Source: Sporobolomyces roseus (taxonomy: Eukaryota; Basidiomycota; Microbotryomycetes; Sporidiobolales; Sporidiobolaceae). Taken from it: DNA of 64,000 nucleotides. The notes beneath the pieces were generated by a model. That model had not been told where the DNA came from. It worked only from the letters and a program-made list of their open reading frames with translations, and made no database searches. The stretch covers positions 1,116,001 through 1,180,000 of the forward strand of contig JADILM010000004.1 of assembly GCA_016617785.1 (NCBI GenBank), written 5' to 3'. Shown here piece after piece: positions 59,636 to 64,000 of the stretch; position 1 is the stretch's first letter; every line of letters begins with the position of its first letter. The position numbers and the translations under genes are program-made.

Positions 59636-61218
59636 ATGGCTTCACTAGCCAAACAAGCTAATCCGTTGCGACCTATGTTATTTCCTATCACTTTCCGCGC
59701 CTTCTCGACCTCTACTTCCTCCCACTTTCCCGCTTCTACTTCCTCATCTTCCCCTTCCTCATCGAACCCTCCCACCAAGTCCTCGACCCCTCCACCACAA
59801 TTATCGAAAGCTCAACGATTCACTCTCGAAGCATCTTCCTCCCCAAAGTTCCCTCACGGTTTCCTCGCAACTGGTTTACATTGTGGAGTCAAGAAGGATC
59901 ATTCAAAGTTGGATCTAGGAGTGATCATTTCCGATCGACCTTGTTCATCAGCTGGAACGTTCACGCGGAACGCATTCGTCGCTGCACCCGTCGTCGTTTC
60001 GAAAGAAGTATTGGCGCATCAAAGTGGTATCGCAAGAGGATTAGTAGTCAACTCGGGATGCGCAAACGCAGTGACAGGGTCGAAAGGGTTGGAAGATGCG
60101 AGGGCAATGTCGGAACAACTCGACTCTTTCTTGAGTGCGAGTAGTTCGAGTAGTGGAACTGGAACTCTAGTCATGAGTACGGGAGTTATTGGACAACTGT
60201 TACCGATCAAGAAGATCTTGCAAGGGATCGAAGCGAGTACTGCAACATTAGGGAGTGGGTTCTCTGCATGGAGTGATTGCGCAAAGGCGTTCATGACTAC
60301 CGACACTTTCCCAAAATTACGAACTAGGGCGTTTCAACTCGGAGGGAAGGAGGTTAGAATGGTCGGGATTGATAAAGGAGCAGGAATGATTCATCCTTCG
60401 ATGGGACCTCCAGCTGCACCTCATGCGACAATGTTGGGAGTCATCGCAACCGACGCGGCCGTTTCACCCTCTTCTCTACAAAACGCTCTTACGTACGCCG
60501 TCGATCGAAGTTTCAACTCAATCTCGGTCGATGGGGATATGTCAACCAACGATACCGTCATCGCTCTCGCAAACGGTGCGAGTGGAATCAAGGAAATCTC
60601 TGAACAAACCACTCCCGAAGAATACGTCAAATTCAGGGATGAATTGACCAGCTTCGCGGCAGAACTGGCTCAACTCGTAGTCAGGGATGGAGAAGGTGCT
60701 GAGAAATTCGTCAAGGTTACTGTCGAGGTCAGTCCGAATTGAACTTCTTATCATTCGAATCTGATTTTTTGTTTCTTCCGAACAGGGCGCACCTTCTTAC
60801 GAAGGAGCTCACAAGATCGCATCTACGATCTCGACTTCCGCTCTCGTCAAATGCGCTCTTCACGGAGAAGATGCAAACTGGGGACGAATCCTCTGCGCTG
60901 TCGGATACTCGCAACCTCCTTTCACGATCGATCCTTCCCTCGTCACCGTTTCGTTCGTCCCTACCGATGGATCCCCCGAACTCCTCTTACTCAAGAATGG
61001 TGAACCTGAGAACGTCGACGAGGCGAGAGCGAGTAACATCTTGAAGATGGAGGATTTGGAGATTCGAGTTCAGTTGGGACTGGGAGAGGAGAAAGCGACT
61101 TATTGGACTTGCGATTTCTCTCACGAATACATCTCGATCAACGCTGGTACGTTCTTCTTATTCCATGCCTAGCGAGCGCTACTGATAGAATGCTCTTCCG
61201 ATAGACTACCGTTCGTAA
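59636..61218 (+). CDS. ARG7: Mitochondrial ornithine acetyltransferase (ArgJ family)
   Basis: Three exons; the long first one ends at the codon before 60730, and the last is only a few codons (ADYRS). ArgJ transfers acetyl from N-acetylornithine to glutamate in the mitochondrial cyclic arginine pathway, releasing ornithine. The N-terminus ([17 protein letters not shown]) is a likely presequence. Core motifs are [48 protein letters not shown], and the self-cleavage site HATML with its nucleophilic Thr. A second subunit region runs from [13 protein letters not shown] through [14 protein letters not shown] to [15 protein letters not shown]. The ATG at 59636 is the first in frame. Confidence 0.95.
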
Positions 61219-62040
61219 GGAGGAGTTTGTCTAATTTACATTTCTTTTCTCTTGTTTCTTCTGTTACTACTGTCTCTAGTCTTTCTCGCTTTCCACTGGT
61301 GTCTCTTTTCGTAGGCTGTACCCTAAAACGCTAGTGCTGCATTTCTCGTATCCCTTCGATCCTTTCACCGTAAACGAAGAGAGCTCAGTCGAGAAAGACG
61401 CAGGGCTCGCGTGAGACTGAGAATGTGGGACACAAAGGAGGAAGGACAACGGGCAGAAGGATAGAGTGAAAACGAGTGCATTGTCATCAACAGAAAGCGG
61501 GTACAACATGGAGGAGATGAGAGGTCGTAGGGGGAAGTTCCTCGTCAAAGACCTGCGATACCAACAAAGTGATGAAGGTCAGCGTGCAGTTCAATGTCAA
61601 CGTTTGAGGTGTGTTGGAGTTGTAGGAGTGGTGTAGGAGTGAAGGTTCAGACAAAGGCCCGTTAAACGGGAAGGTAGCTGAGAAAGTTCTCCAGTGGGAC
61701 AAACCCTTCGCGGACCTCTCTAGTCCCCGAGAGGAATAGAAAGCAACACGAAGGAGAGAGTCTCGTCGTGCCAAATGCGCTCAAGTCATCATGTAAAAAA
61801 AAGGAAGAGGAAGGAGGGAAGAGGAAGGAGAAAGAAGCGAGGAAGAGAGCAGAGACTCACGCAGAATGCCTAGTAGCTAGTAGAGTAGATGTTGAAGGTA
61901 ATGAAAGCTGTTCTGAGTCGAGTTGTTGAAGTGAGAAAGTGAAGTGAAGGGAAGAGAGAGACGAACAAAAAAACTCTCCCAAGTTTGTTCGCTCTCTCGA
62001 AACGCATACACTCCAACCATCTTTCATCAACACCCAAAAG
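61219..62040. other. Intergenic region with a purine-rich tract
   Basis: About 820 bases between ARG7 and ARP8. A nearly pure A/G tract spans about 61795-61849, with GGAAGAG-like units. Open frames on the minus strand (61487-61774, 61857-62060) have no family likeness or supporting introns. I infer the ARP8 promoter and leader here. Confidence 0.5.
61795..61849 (+). repeat. Purine-rich low-complexity tract
   Basis: About 55 bases consist almost entirely of A and G in irregular GGAAGAG/GGAAGGAG units after an A run. It could be simple-sequence drift or a nucleosome-excluding promoter element. Confidence 0.6.
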
Positions 62041-64000
62041 ATGCCCCCGAAACAGAACAAGGGGAACGCACAACCACTCAGATATACTTCATTTAATGTG
62101 TGTAAACCTCTCTTCTCAGCTCCTCCCTCTCAAACTCGAAAACCCCACCTCGCTAACTCAACTAATCCACTCTCCTCTTTATAGGTTGTTGGCTACCTCA
62201 AGTGAGTCTATTTCCATCTCCAGAACCATATCACAGAGCTGACCTAGCGATTCATTGCAGTGCGAAGAACGTAGGAGCGAATTTCGTCAAATCGGATTCA
62301 CAATCTTGGTTCTCGAGGCGTTCCACTCAGGAAGAATGGGACGCATCTCGTGAATCGAAACGACGCAAACTCATGGCGAGTCAAGAAGAACTCGATGAAC
62401 TCGCAAAACAGAACGGAGATGAACTCGTCGCAGGGAAACCAAAACTCAATGTTCTCAAGAGTGCACCAGAAGGAGGAGTCAAACCTCCCAAGCAATCTGT
62501 AAGCTACCTCCTTCGCATTACCTTGATTGGGTACTGATGACTCGAGGCGAGACAACAGACTTCAGTTTCGACAGATCCGTTGGCGAGAACGATAGTCATT
62601 CATCCTGGATCTCGTTGGCTTCGAATTGGGAGAGCTTCCGATATCGCACCTCTCGCAATCCCAAACGTCATCGCTCGCAAGTCTCGTACCTTCACACCTG
62701 CTTCAACTGTTTCGAATGGAAAAGGGAAAGAACCTGAACTAGTAGCGAGACCTCAAGCTCCCGTACAAAATGGAGACACCTCACAACCTCCTCCTCCTCC
62801 TCCTTCCACCTCGCTTCCGACTGCTTCAACTTCCACGGCACCTGTCGCTTCTCTCCCTCCTCTCCCCGGTCTCCCAGACTTGAACGGCGATTCAACCATG
62901 TCAGAAATCCCTTCAACCGCAGCGACTGAGAATGGATACGATTCTGACGCCTCATCCTCCACCCCTCGTACAACTGATCCCTCTGTTCCTTCATCATCAA
63001 AACCTCTCGACCCACTCTCTGCGAAAATCTCATCTTTGAAAGCCGATTTGAGGGCGAGGATGAGAGCTTACAAGTTGAGGGGTCAAGGGAATGGAAATAC
63101 TCAGGCTGAGACTTATAACGCTACGGTTCAGGCGGAGAGTATGGGGAGAGATTTCGAGGGAGATCATGAGTGGACGACGGGAGAAGAGGAAGTTTGGGTT
63201 GGAAACAAGGTCAGTCTTTCTTCGATTAGTTCGTGCACGTCAACTCATCTTTCTCTCATGATGTGTAGGCTGTGAGAATACCAGATCCGCTCGCTTCGGG
63301 ATACGTCTTGAGGCATCCTTTCCAACGAGGAGGATTCAATACGGTTGGCTATGTTTCTCAGCAAGAATTCCTCGGTGATGTCGAGACGCTCTACGCTACA
63401 ATCTTGCGAGATGAATTGGGTATTGAACGAGAAGATCTCAAGGTGAGTCGAGGATCTCAGGATATTGCTGCGTTGACATTGCTGAAAAATGTCTTCGTTG
63501 ATCTCCCTCTTTCAGGATTACTCTGTCATTTTCCTCATTCCCGATCTATATGAAGAGGTCTATGTTCGAGAAATGTGCAACCTCCTCCTCCGTACACTCG
63601 GCTTCAAACAGCTCTGTGTCATGCAGGTAAGCTGCTCGTGTTCTCACTCTTCACGGAGAATCTACTGATTCGGATTGCACGAATAGGAATCGGTCTGTTC
63701 TACGTTCGGAGCTGGGATCTCTTCGGCTTGCGTCGTCGATATTGGAGCTACCCTTACCACTATCACCTGCATCGAAGAAGGTTTAGTCTTACCCGAAACT
63801 CGGTCAGTTCTCGCTTCCTCGTTTTACCTCCGAGCTCGGCTGACTTCTCTCGTTTTGCTCTTTTCAGAATCGTACTCGATTTCGCAGGAGACGACATCAC
63901 TTCCTTCATGCACGTTCTCTTGAATCGAACAGGGTTCCCTTACAAAGAAGCAGATTTGACGAAATGGTACGATTGGATCGTGCTCGAGGAGTTGAAAGAA
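62041..64000 (+). CDS. ARP8: Actin-related protein Arp8, INO80 chromatin remodeller subunit, 3' truncated
   Basis: The gene starts at MPPKQNKGNAQPLRYTSFN and runs off the right edge. Arp8 works with Arp4 and actin in the INO80 module that contacts linker DNA. Exons begin with 62041-62097 and a 17-nt exon at 62185-62201. The actin fold opens with TIVIHPGSRWLRIGRASD and IPNVIARK. A long Pro/Ser-rich insert follows (nt 62700-63010), as is usual for Arp8. The fold then resumes with HPFQRGGFNTVGY, DYSVIFLIPDLYEE, GAGISSACVVDIGATLTTI and RIVLDFAGDDITSFMHVLL. The remaining C-terminus lies outside the window. Confidence 0.93.

Noticed and set aside
61487..61774. Minus-strand open frame between ARG7 and ARP8
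   Set aside because: It has no family likeness or introns and overlaps the presumed ARG7 3' region.

Overview
This is nuclear DNA of a fungus, almost certainly a basidiomycete. Genes are compact and rich in short introns, mostly 50-100 nt with GT..AG ends and CTGAC/CTAAC-like branch sequences. The gene set fits: a CMT1/CAP59-type mannosyltransferase, the exon-junction protein Y14/RBM8A, a divergent Pil1-type eisosome protein and a 3,000-residue Tel1. I cannot fix the genus; a yeast-like Pucciniomycotina or Tremellomycetes species would fit. I recognise no tRNA, rRNA, CRISPR array or transposon.

Layout. 1-6.7 kb (+): the 3' part of a GT69 mannosyltransferase, NOP7 (ribosome biogenesis), a small ankyrin protein and a small unknown protein. 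7.2-16.9 kb (-): TEL1/ATM checkpoint kinase. 17.8-19.8 kb (-): mitochondrial EF-Tu. 21.0-24.5 kb (+): a repeat gene built from phase-1 mini-exons with a CsbD-like tail, then an eisosome protein. 24.7-30.3 kb (-): a multispan membrane protein and the splicing factor PRP17. 30.5-39 kb: divergent and convergent pairs (C2H2 factor, TYR1, ERV1, TRM82, DUF2015-like protein). 39.5-43.0 kb (-): two tandem, mutually related proteins of unknown function. 43.7-48.1 kb (+): DBP9 and PRO2. 48.6-53.3 kb (+): two tandem type II membrane SGNH/PC-esterase-like paralogues, one apparently catalytically dead. 53.8-64 kb (+): RBM8A, arginase, threonine aldolase, ornithine acetyltransferase and the 5' part of ARP8.

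Most genes are housekeeping. Three enzymes of the glutamate-ornithine-proline-arginine network (PRO2, arginase, ornithine acetyltransferase) lie within 15 kb. The least explained parts are the exon-duplicated gene at 21.0 kb, the two tandem paralogue pairs at 39.5-43.0 and 48.6-53.3 kb, and a long disordered insertion with Kex2-like sites inside the GT69 enzyme. Very small exons (15-22 nt) recur in four genes and would be missed by automatic gene calling.

Exon joins were worked out by hand from reading frame, splice signals and family similarity. No transcript data or database search was used.
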